Assembly (NCBI GenBank): GCA_927362715.1
Contig: CAKMIX010000017.1
Span: forward strand, 1-57,700
Length of the DNA stretch: 57,700 nt
Reading direction: 5' to 3'
DNA from: an uncultured Clostridia bacterium
GTDB lineage: Bacteria; Bacillota; Clostridia; Oscillospirales; Acutalibacteraceae
A model generated the notes under the pieces. It searched no databases. It saw nothing but the letters and a program-made list of their open reading frames with translations, and was not told the origin of the DNA. A program made the translations under genes and the position numbers. Shown piece after piece: positions 42,254-50,340 of this stretch. Each line of letters begins with the position of its first letter. The stretch's first letter is position 1.

Positions 42254-44038
42254 TTGGACCCCATCAATGTGGATTTCACAGGCGGTGGCAAAAAAGACGA
42301 CGGCAAAAAGACCTCGGTGAAGGATATTTTGATCCCGCCCGAGCATGCCGGCAGAAAGATCGCGATCTGCCTTGTCATCACGGTGATTTTAGCGGCAGTG
42401 CTTTACTACTTTATGCTGCCGGCGCTGAATTTCAAGGCGATCGAGCTTTACCTGTACATCGCGTTCGTCTGCCTGATCTACATCGGGCTGATGATCCTCT
42501 CGACCAAGCTGTTTACGCAGCCGGAATACGGGCCGTATGTGCGCAAGCAGTCCCGCGTACCGCTGATCATCATCGGTGTGCTGGCAGCCGTGGCGCTCGT
42601 GGGGTATTTGGTCGGCGCGACCATTTTCCGCGCGGATGACTACAGCAAATTGATGACCGTTGAGGAGGGCGACTTTGCCGCGGACGTGGCGGAGATCGAT
42701 TTTTCGAGCGTCCCCGTGCTGGATGAAGCCTCCGCGACAACCATTGCCACGCGTGTGCTCGGCGATCTGTCGGACTATGTTTCGCAGTTCGTCGTTTCCA
42801 GCTATTCCACGCAGATCAATTACCAGGGGACGCCCGTGCGTGTGTATTCGCTGGCGTATGAAAACATTTTTAAATGGCTGCGCAACACCTCGGAGGGCTT
42901 ACCCGCCTATATCATCGTGGATATGACCACGGAAGAAGCGCAGGTCGTGCGCTTTGAGGACGGCGGTATGCGCTATACGCCGGACGAGCACTTCAACCGC
43001 TATCTGCCGCGCTATCTGCGCTTTAAGTACCCCACGCTGATGTTCGGCACCCCGAACTTTGAGATCGACGAAAACGGCGCGCCGTTCTGGGTCGTGCCGG
43101 TCTTAGACAAGACCATCGGGCTGTTCGGCGGCACGGACGTCATCGGCGCGGCGGTGGTCAACGCCGTTTCGGGCGATGTGACGCTGGTTTCCACAAGCCT
43201 TACGGGCGAAACGAGCCTGGATACGGATGAATTCGTGACAGAAAGTGAATGGCAGTGGCTCGACCGCGTATACTCCGCTTCCGTCATCAACGAGCAGTAC
43301 AACTACTACGGCAAGCTGTCGGGCGGCTTCTTCAACTCCATCTTCGGGCAGGAAGGCGTCAGCGTTGTCAGCGACGGCTACAATTACCTGGCGCTCAACG
43401 ACGACGTGTATATGTTCACGGGCGTGACCTCCATTTCTTCCGACCAGTCCATCATCGGCTTTGTGCTCTCAAATCAACGCACCAAGGAAACGAAATTCTA
43501 TTCGATCTCCGGCGCGCTGGAGCGCACAGCGGAAACCTCTGCGGAGGGTGCGGTGCAGGAATACGCCTATGACGCGACCTTCCCGCTGCTTCTCAACATC
43601 AGCGGCGAGCCGACCTATTTCATGGCGCTCAAGGACGCGAGCGGACTTGTGAAGCAGTACGCCATGGTCAATGTCCGACAGTCCACGATCGTCGGCATCG
43701 GCGACAACCTGACCTCTTGTACGGAGGACTATGCCGCAGAGCTTGTGAGCAACGGCATCAACGTGGACATCGACGTGGACGAAATGGGCGCGGAGAACGA
43801 CCCCACCTCGGATACGCCGACCACGCGTGACGTCACTGGCAATGTCACGGAGATCCGCTCCGTCGTAACGGGCGGCGAAACGTACTTCTATATCCGTCTG
43901 GATTCGAGCGAAGCCTATTACAAAGTTGCTGTTGCCGATGCGGAGCGCGTTGTGCTCTTGAACGTCGGCAGCGCGGTGACCTTTACCGTCGGCGCGGAAA
44001 GCGAAGGCGAGATCATCGACGTCGTTTCCATGCAGTAA
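42254..44038 (+). CDS. Unknown membrane protein with large outer domain
   Basis: A 594-residue protein. A short polar N-terminus (1-33, with GGGKKDDGKK) is followed by three membrane helices (about 34-56, 63-83, 102-124) and then ~460 residues without membrane segments, presumably outside the cell. That domain is acidic, rich in Tyr, Val and Asp, and reads like repeated beta structure (for example ENGAPFWVVPVLDKTIGLFGG and DGYNYLALNDDVYMFTGV); about 514-535 is an acidic Asp/Thr linker before a final small domain. I do not recognise the family. TTG 42254 follows AGGAG. Monocistronic. Confidence 0.75.
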   Translation: MDPINVDFTGGGKKDDGKKTSVKDILIPPEHAGRKIAICLVITVILAAVLYYFMLPALNFKAIELYLYIAFVCLIYIGLMILSTKLFTQPEYGPYVRKQSRVPLIIIGVLAAVALVGYLVGATIFRADDYSKLMTVEEGDFAADVAEIDFSSVPVLDEASATTIATRVLGDLSDYVSQFVVSSYSTQINYQGTPVRVYSLAYENIFKWLRNTSEGLPAYIIVDMTTEEAQVVRFEDGGMRYTPDEHFNRYLPRYLRFKYPTLMFGTPNFEIDENGAPFWVVPVLDKTIGLFGGTDVIGAAVVNAVSGDVTLVSTSLTGETSLDTDEFVTESEWQWLDRVYSASVINEQYNYYGKLSGGFFNSIFGQEGVSVVSDGYNYLALNDDVYMFTGVTSISSDQSIIGFVLSNQRTKETKFYSISGALERTAETSAEGAVQEYAYDATFPLLLNISGEPTYFMALKDASGLVKQYAMVNVRQSTIVGIGDNLTSCTEDYAAELVSNGINVDIDVDEMGAENDPTSDTPTTRDVTGNVTEIRSVVTGGETYFYIRLDSSEAYYKVAVADAERVVLLNVGSAVTFTVGAESEGEIIDVVSMQ

Positions 44039-44074
44039 GGCTGCTTTGTCTGCAATCGCATAAAATGCAAAGCA

Positions 44075-44106
44075 ACGCGCCCGCCTCTTTTGAGGCGGGC
44101 GCGTTT
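44075..44106 (+). terminator. Intrinsic terminator, stem shared with 44435-44465
   Basis: 13-bp perfect stem (ACGCGCCCGCCTC / GAGGCGGGCGCGT) with TTTT loop and a short T-run. The identical stem recurs at 44435-44465. Confidence 0.88.
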
Positions 44107-44196
44107 TAGTGTGTTAATAGAACATTTTTCCCTTTTGCCAGTCGGAAAAAATCGTGAAATAGAGTAAATCGCTACGCAGAAATTTGCCATTTCATT

Positions 44197-44343
44197 GTAG
44201 GGGCGGGGCTTAAGTGCCCGCCCGCGAGAAAGTAGGATTTTGAAAGTGTTTGAGGGTGATAACAGACTTCCAATTTTCAGGATAGCCGATACTTGTTTCC
44301 ATGCCACCACCGCCCTCGGGCGGGCACAGAGACCCGCCCCTAC
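44197..44343. repeat. 147-bp terminal-inverted-repeat element, copy 2
   Basis: Left arm 44197-44224 (starting GTAGGGGCGGGGCTTAAG) and right arm 44317-44343 are imperfect inverted repeats. The left arm differs from copy 1 (36831) at two positions of 28. The centre can be aligned with copy 1 (shared GAAAG, ATTTTG and ATACTTG blocks) but has drifted. Bases 3' of both copies start CTACGGCAG. No ORF. Confidence 0.75.
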
Positions 44344-44434
44344 GGCAGAAAACTTTATCTTTCATCACAGCCGAAAGACGACGCAAGCCTCCCCTTTCTT
44401 TAAGAAAAGTACGATTTACTTTTTCAATACGCTT

Positions 44435-44465
44435 ACGCGCCCGCCTCATAAAGAGGCGGGCGCGT
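44435..44465 (-). terminator. Terminator-like hairpin after the phosphatase gene
   Basis: Same 13-bp stem as at 44075 (ACGCGCCCGCCTC / GAGGCGGGCGCGT) with a five-base loop, 15 bases beyond the stop of the minus-strand gene. The T-run in that direction is weak. Confidence 0.65.
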
Positions 44466-44479
44466 TGGTTTGCCTGCAT

Positions 44480-45181
44480 TTATTCCACATAAAATTCCGC
44501 GAAGTCGTCGAGCCGCAGGCAGGCGAGCCTCCCGCCGAACACGGCGCCGCAGTCAATGCAGAAATTGTTTTGGCAGCGGTAGATTTTCGGTGCGCCTGCC
44601 AAACACATGGTCGGCGTGTGCCCGACAACAAGATATGTGTTTGCATCGTCAAAATAGCGTTTGGAAAGGTTCGTCCCCGCCCACACAAGGTCAAATGCGG
44701 AATAGGCGGTCAGCGGCTTGCCGGGATGAAAATTCCCAAGCCCCGCGTGGACGAGCACAAAGGCGTTTTTCCCCGCCTCGGCAGTCTCGTAAAGCGGTAA
44801 GTCGCAGAGAAAGTCCAGCAGATCCGCACGTGCGTCCTTGCCGAGCTTTCGAAACCCGCGCAGGGTCGTCTCGCCGCCGTTTTGCAGCCATTCCTGCAAA
44901 GCGGCAAAATCTTCGGCGCGCAAATGCGTTTCGGCGTTTTCCTCGGTCACATCCACGGTAAGGCGGGCAAGCGCCTCACGCGCCATCAGCTCATGATTGC
45001 CAAGGATCGGGTACACGTTTGCGCGCGCGGCGACATCCTGCAGCACCTCGACAGGCGCCGGCCCGCGGTCTACCATATCACCAAGAATATACAGCGTGTC
45101 CGCGTCGGAAAAGCGGATCGTTTCAAGCATTTGCAGATATTTCTCATATTCCCCGTGGATGTCGGACATGCAGTAAAGCAC
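44480..45181 (-). CDS. Serine/threonine phosphatase-like metallophosphoesterase
   Basis: A 233-residue protein of the PrpA/ApaH branch of metallophosphoesterases. Motifs are MSDIHGEYEK (D7, H9), LGDMVDRGP, PILGNHELM and VLVHAGLG, then VVGHTPT, in the order of lambda-type phosphoprotein phosphatases. It could act on phosphoproteins or on dinucleoside tetraphosphates. The GTG at 45181 follows GGGGG. Three different metallophosphoesterases occur in this window. Confidence 0.83.
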   Translation of the reverse strand: MLYCMSDIHGEYEKYLQMLETIRFSDADTLYILGDMVDRGPAPVEVLQDVAARANVYPILGNHELMAREALARLTVDVTEENAETHLRAEDFAALQEWLQNGGETTLRGFRKLGKDARADLLDFLCDLPLYETAEAGKNAFVLVHAGLGNFHPGKPLTAYSAFDLVWAGTNLSKRYFDDANTYLVVGHTPTMCLAGAPKIYRCQNNFCIDCGAVFGGRLACLRLDDFAEFYVE

Positions 45182-45204
45182 GCCCCCGCCCCCTTTCTAA
45201 GGCA

Positions 45205-45238
45205 AAAATAAAGCGGAGAAGCAAAGGGTTCTCCGCTT
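45205..45238 (-). terminator. Terminator at the end of the murC-nadB-nadC transcript
   Basis: On the minus strand AAGCGGAGAA / TTCTCCGCTT (10-bp perfect stem) is followed by TTATTTTTGCC. It lies ~425 bases beyond the nadC stop, on the far side of the hairpin-rich block. Confidence 0.75.
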
Positions 45239-45336
45239 GACTGTTGTTGAAAGCAACTACGCATACGGCATCATACCATAACAGGATAAACAGATGCGGC
45301 AATCCCGCCGCATCGGAGCAGTCCTCTTGCGGTGCC

Positions 45337-45602
45337 CAAAATTTGCCACGCTTGGAGCGCGGGCAAATTTTGACCGCTTCGCCATCCTCGCCTTGCTTTT
45401 TCCGCCACCGACGGCGCTTCGGCGACGATGCCCCGGCGAGGGTTCTCCGGCTCAAACAGTCCACAGGACTGTTTGATCTCCTCTCCTGCGCTTTTTATAG
45501 GAAAAGGATTTCGCGTCCTGCGGGACGCGACCAAAGGCTCTGCCTTTGGATTCCGCCGCCTTTTGTAAAAGGCGGGCGAAAACTTTTATAGAGCTTTTCC
45601 TA
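45337..45602. repeat. Non-coding array of perfect inverted repeats
   Basis: Six perfect or near-perfect hairpins stand in a row: CAAAATTTGCC/GGCAAATTTTG (45337-45372), TCAAACAGTCC/GGACTGTTTGA (45452-45476), TCGCGTCC/GGACGCGA (45511-45530), CCAAAGG/CCTTTGG (45531-45549) and CCGCCTTTT/AAAAGGCGG (45556-45575). An outer pair TAGGAAAAG/CTTTTCCTA (45498-45506 with 45594-45602) encloses the last three. An open frame runs through it (45244-45591), but its translation has no protein character. Similar arrays recur between genes in related gut Clostridia, as I remember them. Confidence 0.7.
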
Positions 45603-45662
45603 GAAATATTTTTCTATATGCAGTTTCCGCATATTCCCTATTCTCCGGCTCGCATACGCCGT

Positions 45663-46502
45663 TTATTTTTTCATCTTCATCGAAATGTCAAACGCATGCA
45701 CGGAATGTGTCAGCGCGCCGAGCGAGATGATGTCCACGCCGGTCTTTGCGACTTCGGCGAGATTTTCGAGTGTGATGCCGCCGGACGCCTCGGTTTTCGC
45801 CCTGCCGCCGATGATCTGCACCGCCTCGCGCATTGCGTCGTTCGACATATTGTCCAGCATAATGATGTCCGCGCCCGCCTCTACGGCTTCACGCACCTCG
45901 TCAAGATCGCGCGTTTCCACCTCGATCTTCACCATGTGCCCGAGCTTTCCGCGTAAGGTTTCCACCGTTTTCGCAATACCGCCGCCCGCGTCAATGTGAT
46001 TGTCCTTGAGCATGGCGCCGTCCGAAAGGTTGAAGCGGTGGTTTTTGCCGCCGCCGCAGACCACGGCATATTTTTGCAGTGCGCGCATCCCCGGCAGGGT
46101 CTTGCGCGTATCGGTGATCTGCGCATTCGTCCCGCGCACGAGCTCCACCGCGCGCGCCGTGGCGGTGGCGATCCCCGACATATGTTGTAATAAATTGAGT
46201 GCCGTGCGCTCGCCCTTCAAAAGCAGAACCGTCTTGCCCGAAAATTCGGCGATCACATCGCCTACGGCGATTTTTTCGCCGTCATGCTTGTATATTTTTG
46301 CAGAAAAGCTGTCGTCGAGCAGCTCGAACGTGCGCAGTGCAACATCCAGCCCGCACAGCACGCCGTCCGCTTTGGCAACAAAATACGCTTCATTGCGCTG
46401 ATCCTCGGGCAGCAGATAGTCCGACGACACATCCAAATAATTGATGTCCTCTTTGAGCGCGCGCTCGATGATATCATCTACATAAAACTGCGGCAGTTTC
46501 AT
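45663..46502 (-). CDS. nadC: Nicotinate-nucleotide diphosphorylase (carboxylating)
   Basis: A 279-residue quinolinate phosphoribosyltransferase, which joins quinolinate and PRPP to give nicotinate mononucleotide in NAD synthesis. Marks are ALKEDINYLDVS, GERTALNLLQHMSGIAT, the DTRKTLPGMRALQKYAV active-site segment, KDNHI and ASGGITLENL. It overlaps nadB by 4 bp and is the last gene of murC-nadB-nadC. No quinolinate synthase (nadA) is in the window. Confidence 0.95.
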   Translation of the reverse strand: MKLPQFYVDDIIERALKEDINYLDVSSDYLLPEDQRNEAYFVAKADGVLCGLDVALRTFELLDDSFSAKIYKHDGEKIAVGDVIAEFSGKTVLLLKGERTALNLLQHMSGIATATARAVELVRGTNAQITDTRKTLPGMRALQKYAVVCGGGKNHRFNLSDGAMLKDNHIDAGGGIAKTVETLRGKLGHMVKIEVETRDLDEVREAVEAGADIIMLDNMSNDAMREAVQIIGGRAKTEASGGITLENLAEVAKTGVDIISLGALTHSVHAFDISMKMKK

Positions 46503-47959
46503 CCCTCGTCAACCTCCTTGAGAATGATATGTGCAACTGTGGCAAGGCTCAACGCCTCACAATAGTCGTGGGTGATCGCAAATTTGCCCGTTTGCAGGCG
46601 TCGAAGGATCGCATCCACGCGCTTTAATCCCGTATGCACCGCGCCGAGATCGGGAATGACGAAATACGCGCGCTGCATGATGGAACGGATCTCCGTGCGC
46701 ATGCCCTTGGGCAGCGGCGCGCCGGAGACGTCGGGCGTGTGATCGGTCGGCACGACGTGCGCAAAGCCGCCTTCAACACAGCGTGCGATGTCCTGCGCTG
46801 CGCGTCTGCCGAACACCAGCGCCTCCAACAGCGAGTTGGAGGCAAGGCGGTTCTTGCCGTGCACGCCCGTGCAGGAGCACTCGCCGACGGCGTACAGCCG
46901 CGCAATGCTCGTGCGGGCGTCGAGATCGACCCCGATGCCGCCCATCAGATAGTGCTGGCACGGGAACACAGGGATAAGATCCGTTGTAATATCCACCCCG
47001 TGCTGCTTGCAGCCTTCATAGATGCCGGGGAAGCGGTTCAAAAGGAATTCCCTGCCGCGGTGGCGGATGTCCAGATAAAATGCATTGCTGCCGGTTTTGC
47101 GGCTTTCCATGATGATGCACTTGGAGACCACATCGCGCGGGGCAAGCTCCAAGCGCTGGTCATAGCGGTGCATAAAGCGTTCATGCTTGCAGTTGAGCAA
47201 GTACGCCCCCTCGCCGCGCACAGCTTCGCTGATCAAAAACTGCTCGCGGTCCGCACCGTTAAAGGCGGTCGGGTGGAACTGCACATAGCTCAAATTCCGT
47301 ATGTTCGCACCGAGTGCATAGGCAAGGCGGATGCCGTCGCCCGTGGCGACCGCCGGGTTGGTGGTATATTTGTATACCCTGCCGATACCGCCCGTCGCGA
47401 GCACGCAGTAGTCGCAGAACACGGTGCAAGGCGTATCCTCGACGAGCATATCCGCGCAAAAGCCGCTTTTGACCTTTTGCAGGTCAAACACCATGGCATC
47501 CTCGCAAAGCGTAATATTTTTGCGGCGCTGCAATTCTTTTAACAGCTTGTCCACGATCTCCGCGCCCGTGGTGTCCTTATGGTGCACGATGCGCCGGCGG
47601 CTGTGCCCGCCCTCCAGCGTTTTTTGCAGCGTACCGTCGGGGTTCTTGTCGAAATCCACCCCGTAGGACATGATCTTACGCACGTCGTCGGGGCCTTCAT
47701 GCACCAAAACGTTGACCGCATCGGGATCGTTTTTGTACTGCCCCGCGATCAGGGTGTCCTTATAATGCAGCTCGTAGCTGTCGTTCTCAAAGCTTAACAC
47801 CGCCGCCACGCCGCCCTGTGCCAACGAGCTGTTGGAGAGCTTGCGGTCTTTTTTGGCAAGCACCAGCACCGAAAGCGTTTCGGGCAGCGACAACGCCGTG
47901 TAAAGTCCGCCGGCGCCTGCGCCGACCACTAAAACGTCATATCTTTGTTCCAAATCCAT
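46499..47959 (-). CDS. nadB: L-aspartate oxidase
   Basis: A 486-residue FAD enzyme that oxidises L-aspartate to iminoaspartate, the first step of de novo NAD synthesis. The dinucleotide-binding start VLVVGAGAGGLYTALSL, SLAQGGVAAV, the HPTAF active-site region, the CQHYLMGGIGVDLDART segment and the FAD-binding GKNRLASNSLLEALVFG are all present. At 486 residues it is shorter than many NadB proteins (about 530) because the C-terminal helical domain is reduced. The ATG at 47959 is chosen over an adjacent GTG. It starts 12 bases after murC. Confidence 0.94.
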   Translation of the reverse strand: MDLEQRYDVLVVGAGAGGLYTALSLPETLSVLVLAKKDRKLSNSSLAQGGVAAVLSFENDSYELHYKDTLIAGQYKNDPDAVNVLVHEGPDDVRKIMSYGVDFDKNPDGTLQKTLEGGHSRRRIVHHKDTTGAEIVDKLLKELQRRKNITLCEDAMVFDLQKVKSGFCADMLVEDTPCTVFCDYCVLATGGIGRVYKYTTNPAVATGDGIRLAYALGANIRNLSYVQFHPTAFNGADREQFLISEAVRGEGAYLLNCKHERFMHRYDQRLELAPRDVVSKCIIMESRKTGSNAFYLDIRHRGREFLLNRFPGIYEGCKQHGVDITTDLIPVFPCQHYLMGGIGVDLDARTSIARLYAVGECSCTGVHGKNRLASNSLLEALVFGRRAAQDIARCVEGGFAHVVPTDHTPDVSGAPLPKGMRTEIRSIMQRAYFVIPDLGAVHTGLKRVDAILRRLQTGKFAITHDYCEALSLATVAHIILKEVDEG

Positions 47960-47971
47960 CACGACCGTATT

Positions 47972-49354
47972 TTAATTTTCGGCTTTTAAGCGGCGCACCA
48001 TCAGCTTTGCCGCCTTGTAGATATCCCCGCACCCAAGCGTCAGCACCAGGTCGCCGTCTCCGGCGTTTGCCAGCACATAATCCGCCACCTCGTCAAAGGT
48101 ATCAAACCAGACCGAGCCCGGGATCTTAGCCGCAAGCTGCTCGGTGCGCACGCCGTAGGTATTGCGCTCACGCGAACCCATGATCTCGGTCAGCACGCAT
48201 TTGTCGGGAATGCGCAGCACCTCGGCAAAATCGTCCATGAGCATATAGGTGCGCGAATAAGTAAACGGCTGAAATACCGCCCACACGCGGCGGAAATCCA
48301 TCTGCATCGCCGCCTCCAGCGTCACGCGCAGCTCTGCGGGATGATGGGCGTAATCGTCCACGAAGGTGATCCCGCGGTAGGTGCCGAGGTTTTCAAACCG
48401 CCGCCCCGCGCCGCCGAACGCTTCCAAGCCCCGCCGCGCCGCATCGAAATCGGCGCCCGCGTACACGGCTGCGGCGAGCGCCGCAAGTGCGTTTAACACA
48501 TTGTGCTTGCCCGGTACGGCGAGTGTGACGCGCCCGAGGACTTTCCCGCCGTGCACCGCGTCAAATGCGTAAAACGCGCCGCGCACGGTGGAAAGATTCG
48601 CGGCATACCAATCGTTTTTCTCCGAAAAGCCGAAGGTGATCTTCGTCTTTTCTCCCACGCCCTCTAAAGCCTTTCGGGTGTTTGCGTCGTCGCCGTTGTA
48701 AATGACCGCATCCGTCGCCATGTCCGCGAAGCGGTGAAAGCTGTGGATGAGGTTTTCAAGCGTTTTGAAATAATCAAGATGGTCCTCATCGATATTGAGG
48801 ATGACCGCCACTGAGGGCGAAAGCGACAGGAACGTATCTTTGAATTCGCACGCCTCGCAGACGAACAGATCGCTTTTCCCGACACGGCCGTTCGCACCGA
48901 TCTTAGGCAGCTTGCCGCCGATGACCGCCGATGGGTCAAGCTCCGCCTCCAAAAGCATCTGTGTGAGCATGGAGGTCGTGGTGGTCTTGCCATGTGTGCC
49001 GCAAACGCCGATACAGCGCTTGTAAAGCCGCGAGATCGCTCCGAACAGCTCGGCGCGCTCAAAGGTCGGCACGCCGCTCGTCCTTGCGGCGACAAGCTCC
49101 GGGTTGTCCGGCAGGAGGGCCGCCGTGTATACCACCATCTCGGCGTCGCCGATATTCTCGGCGCGCTGCCCCATAAAAACGGGAATGCCCAGCGCCTTGA
49201 TGCGCTCGAGCGTATCGCCCGGGTTATTGTCCGACCCGGAAAGCTGATAGCCTTCGCTGTGCAGGATCTCGGCAAGCGGGCACATGCCGCTGCCGCCGAT
49301 GCCGATGAAATGGATGCGCCGGACTTTTTTGAGCAGGGTGTCGATGTTCTGCAT
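47972..49354 (-). CDS. murC: UDP-N-acetylmuramate--L-alanine ligase
   Basis: A 460-residue Mur ligase that adds the first amino acid to UDP-MurNAc. It has IHFIGIGGSGMCPLAE for UDP binding, the ATP loop GTHGKTTTTSML, EACEFKDTFL, NIDEDHLDYF, and the C-terminal DDYAHHPAELR. GGGAGGT precedes the ATG at 49354; the frame is open 33 codons further upstream, but without a site. It leads the operon murC-nadB-nadC, an unusual pairing of wall and NAD synthesis. A TATAAT -10 (complement of 49386-49391) lies upstream with a weak -35. Confidence 0.95.
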   Translation of the reverse strand: MQNIDTLLKKVRRIHFIGIGGSGMCPLAEILHSEGYQLSGSDNNPGDTLERIKALGIPVFMGQRAENIGDAEMVVYTAALLPDNPELVAARTSGVPTFERAELFGAISRLYKRCIGVCGTHGKTTTTSMLTQMLLEAELDPSAVIGGKLPKIGANGRVGKSDLFVCEACEFKDTFLSLSPSVAVILNIDEDHLDYFKTLENLIHSFHRFADMATDAVIYNGDDANTRKALEGVGEKTKITFGFSEKNDWYAANLSTVRGAFYAFDAVHGGKVLGRVTLAVPGKHNVLNALAALAAAVYAGADFDAARRGLEAFGGAGRRFENLGTYRGITFVDDYAHHPAELRVTLEAAMQMDFRRVWAVFQPFTYSRTYMLMDDFAEVLRIPDKCVLTEIMGSRERNTYGVRTEQLAAKIPGSVWFDTFDEVADYVLANAGDGDLVLTLGCGDIYKAAKLMVRRLKAEN

Positions 49355-49433
49355 CGCCGTACCTCCCAATGTATATTCTTTCCTTATTATATTGCAAAGC
49401 GCGAAAAAATTAAACCCCCAATCGGAATTTATC

Positions 49434-49461
49434 ACAATAAAATTCGCGTCCACATAATATA
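49434..49461 (+). promoter_or_regulatory. Candidate sigma-K-type promoter of dpaA
   Basis: CATAATATA (49453-49461) fits the mother-cell sigma-K -10 pattern CATANNNTA. An AC dinucleotide at 49434-49435 lies 17 bp upstream, where the short sigma-K -35 would be. No sigma-A promoter is seen in front of dpaA. In B. subtilis the dipicolinate synthase operon is sigma-K dependent. Confidence 0.5.
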
Positions 49462-49492
49462 CTTTAGAAACCGTTAAAAGGAGTGCTGTTCT

Positions 49493-50326
49493 TTGGCGCG
49501 CATCATTTTGATCGGCGGCGACCGCCGCAGCCTTTATTTAAGCGACTTCCTCTCCCGCAAGGGGTATCTTACATATGGCTTTGCACAAAGCCCCGGCGAG
49601 CCGCTGGCTTTGCTTTGGGACGCGCTGCAACAGCCTTATGTGGCAGTGATTTTGCCGCTGCCGGCGACCAAGGACGGCGTGCATGTGCACACGCCCCTTT
49701 GGGACGGCGCGCTGCCGTTTGCATCTTTACAAGGGAGGCTGCGCCCCGGCGCGGCAGTGCTCGGCGGACAGCTTCCAAACTCGCTTTCGGAACAGCTCCT
49801 TGCAGACGGCGTGCCGTATACGGATTATTATGACGAACAGGTTATCGTGCGCAACGCCGATCTGACCGCCAAAGGCGTTATGCGCGTGCTCGGCGAGCAC
49901 ACGGACCGCCCGCCCGACACGCTGCGGTTCGTCGTTACGGGGTTCGGCAGAGTGGCAAAAGCAACCGTCCGGGAATTGCAAGCGCACGGCGGCAAAGTCC
50001 TTGTTGCCGCGCGAAACCCCCTCGCCCTTCGCACCGCCGCCGAAAGCGGCGCCGACACCGTACCGCTCTGTACGTTTTTGGAAAAGCCCGCGGATTTTGA
50101 CGTGCTCGTCAACACCGTGCCCGCCACACTTTTTGATGCGGCGGTCCTTTCTAAAACGCCCAAAGACGCCCTGCTCATCGACGTCGCCTCCGCGCCGTTC
50201 GGCTTGGATTTTGAGGCCGCTGCGGCGTGCGGGCTACAGGCGATCAAGGCGCAGTCTTTGCCGGGAAAATACTTTCCGGAGGCGGCGGCGCAGATCTTGG
50301 GTGAGAAAATTCAAAGTCTCTTGTAA
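49493..50326 (+). CDS. dpaA: Dipicolinate synthase subunit A
   Basis: A 277-residue DpaA (SpoVFA) protein. With DpaB it makes dipicolinic acid in the mother cell, which is loaded into the spore core with calcium. It opens with IILIGGDRRSLYLSDFL and has the second Rossmann segment VVTGFGRVAKATVRELQAHG and VLVNTVPATLF, as in the family. TTG 49493 follows AAGGAG. dpaB starts 14 bases after its end. This is the clearest sign that the organism forms endospores. Confidence 0.92.
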   Translation: MARIILIGGDRRSLYLSDFLSRKGYLTYGFAQSPGEPLALLWDALQQPYVAVILPLPATKDGVHVHTPLWDGALPFASLQGRLRPGAAVLGGQLPNSLSEQLLADGVPYTDYYDEQVIVRNADLTAKGVMRVLGEHTDRPPDTLRFVVTGFGRVAKATVRELQAHGGKVLVAARNPLALRTAAESGADTVPLCTFLEKPADFDVLVNTVPATLFDAAVLSKTPKDALLIDVASAPFGLDFEAAAACGLQAIKAQSLPGKYFPEAAAQILGEKIQSLL

Positions 50327-50340
50327 GGGAGGGAAAACCC

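Noticed and set aside
45244-45591. A 115-codon open frame inside the hairpin array
   Set aside because: It is made of the inverted-repeat units, lacks a ribosome site and has no protein-like pattern. The region is better seen as structured non-coding repeat.
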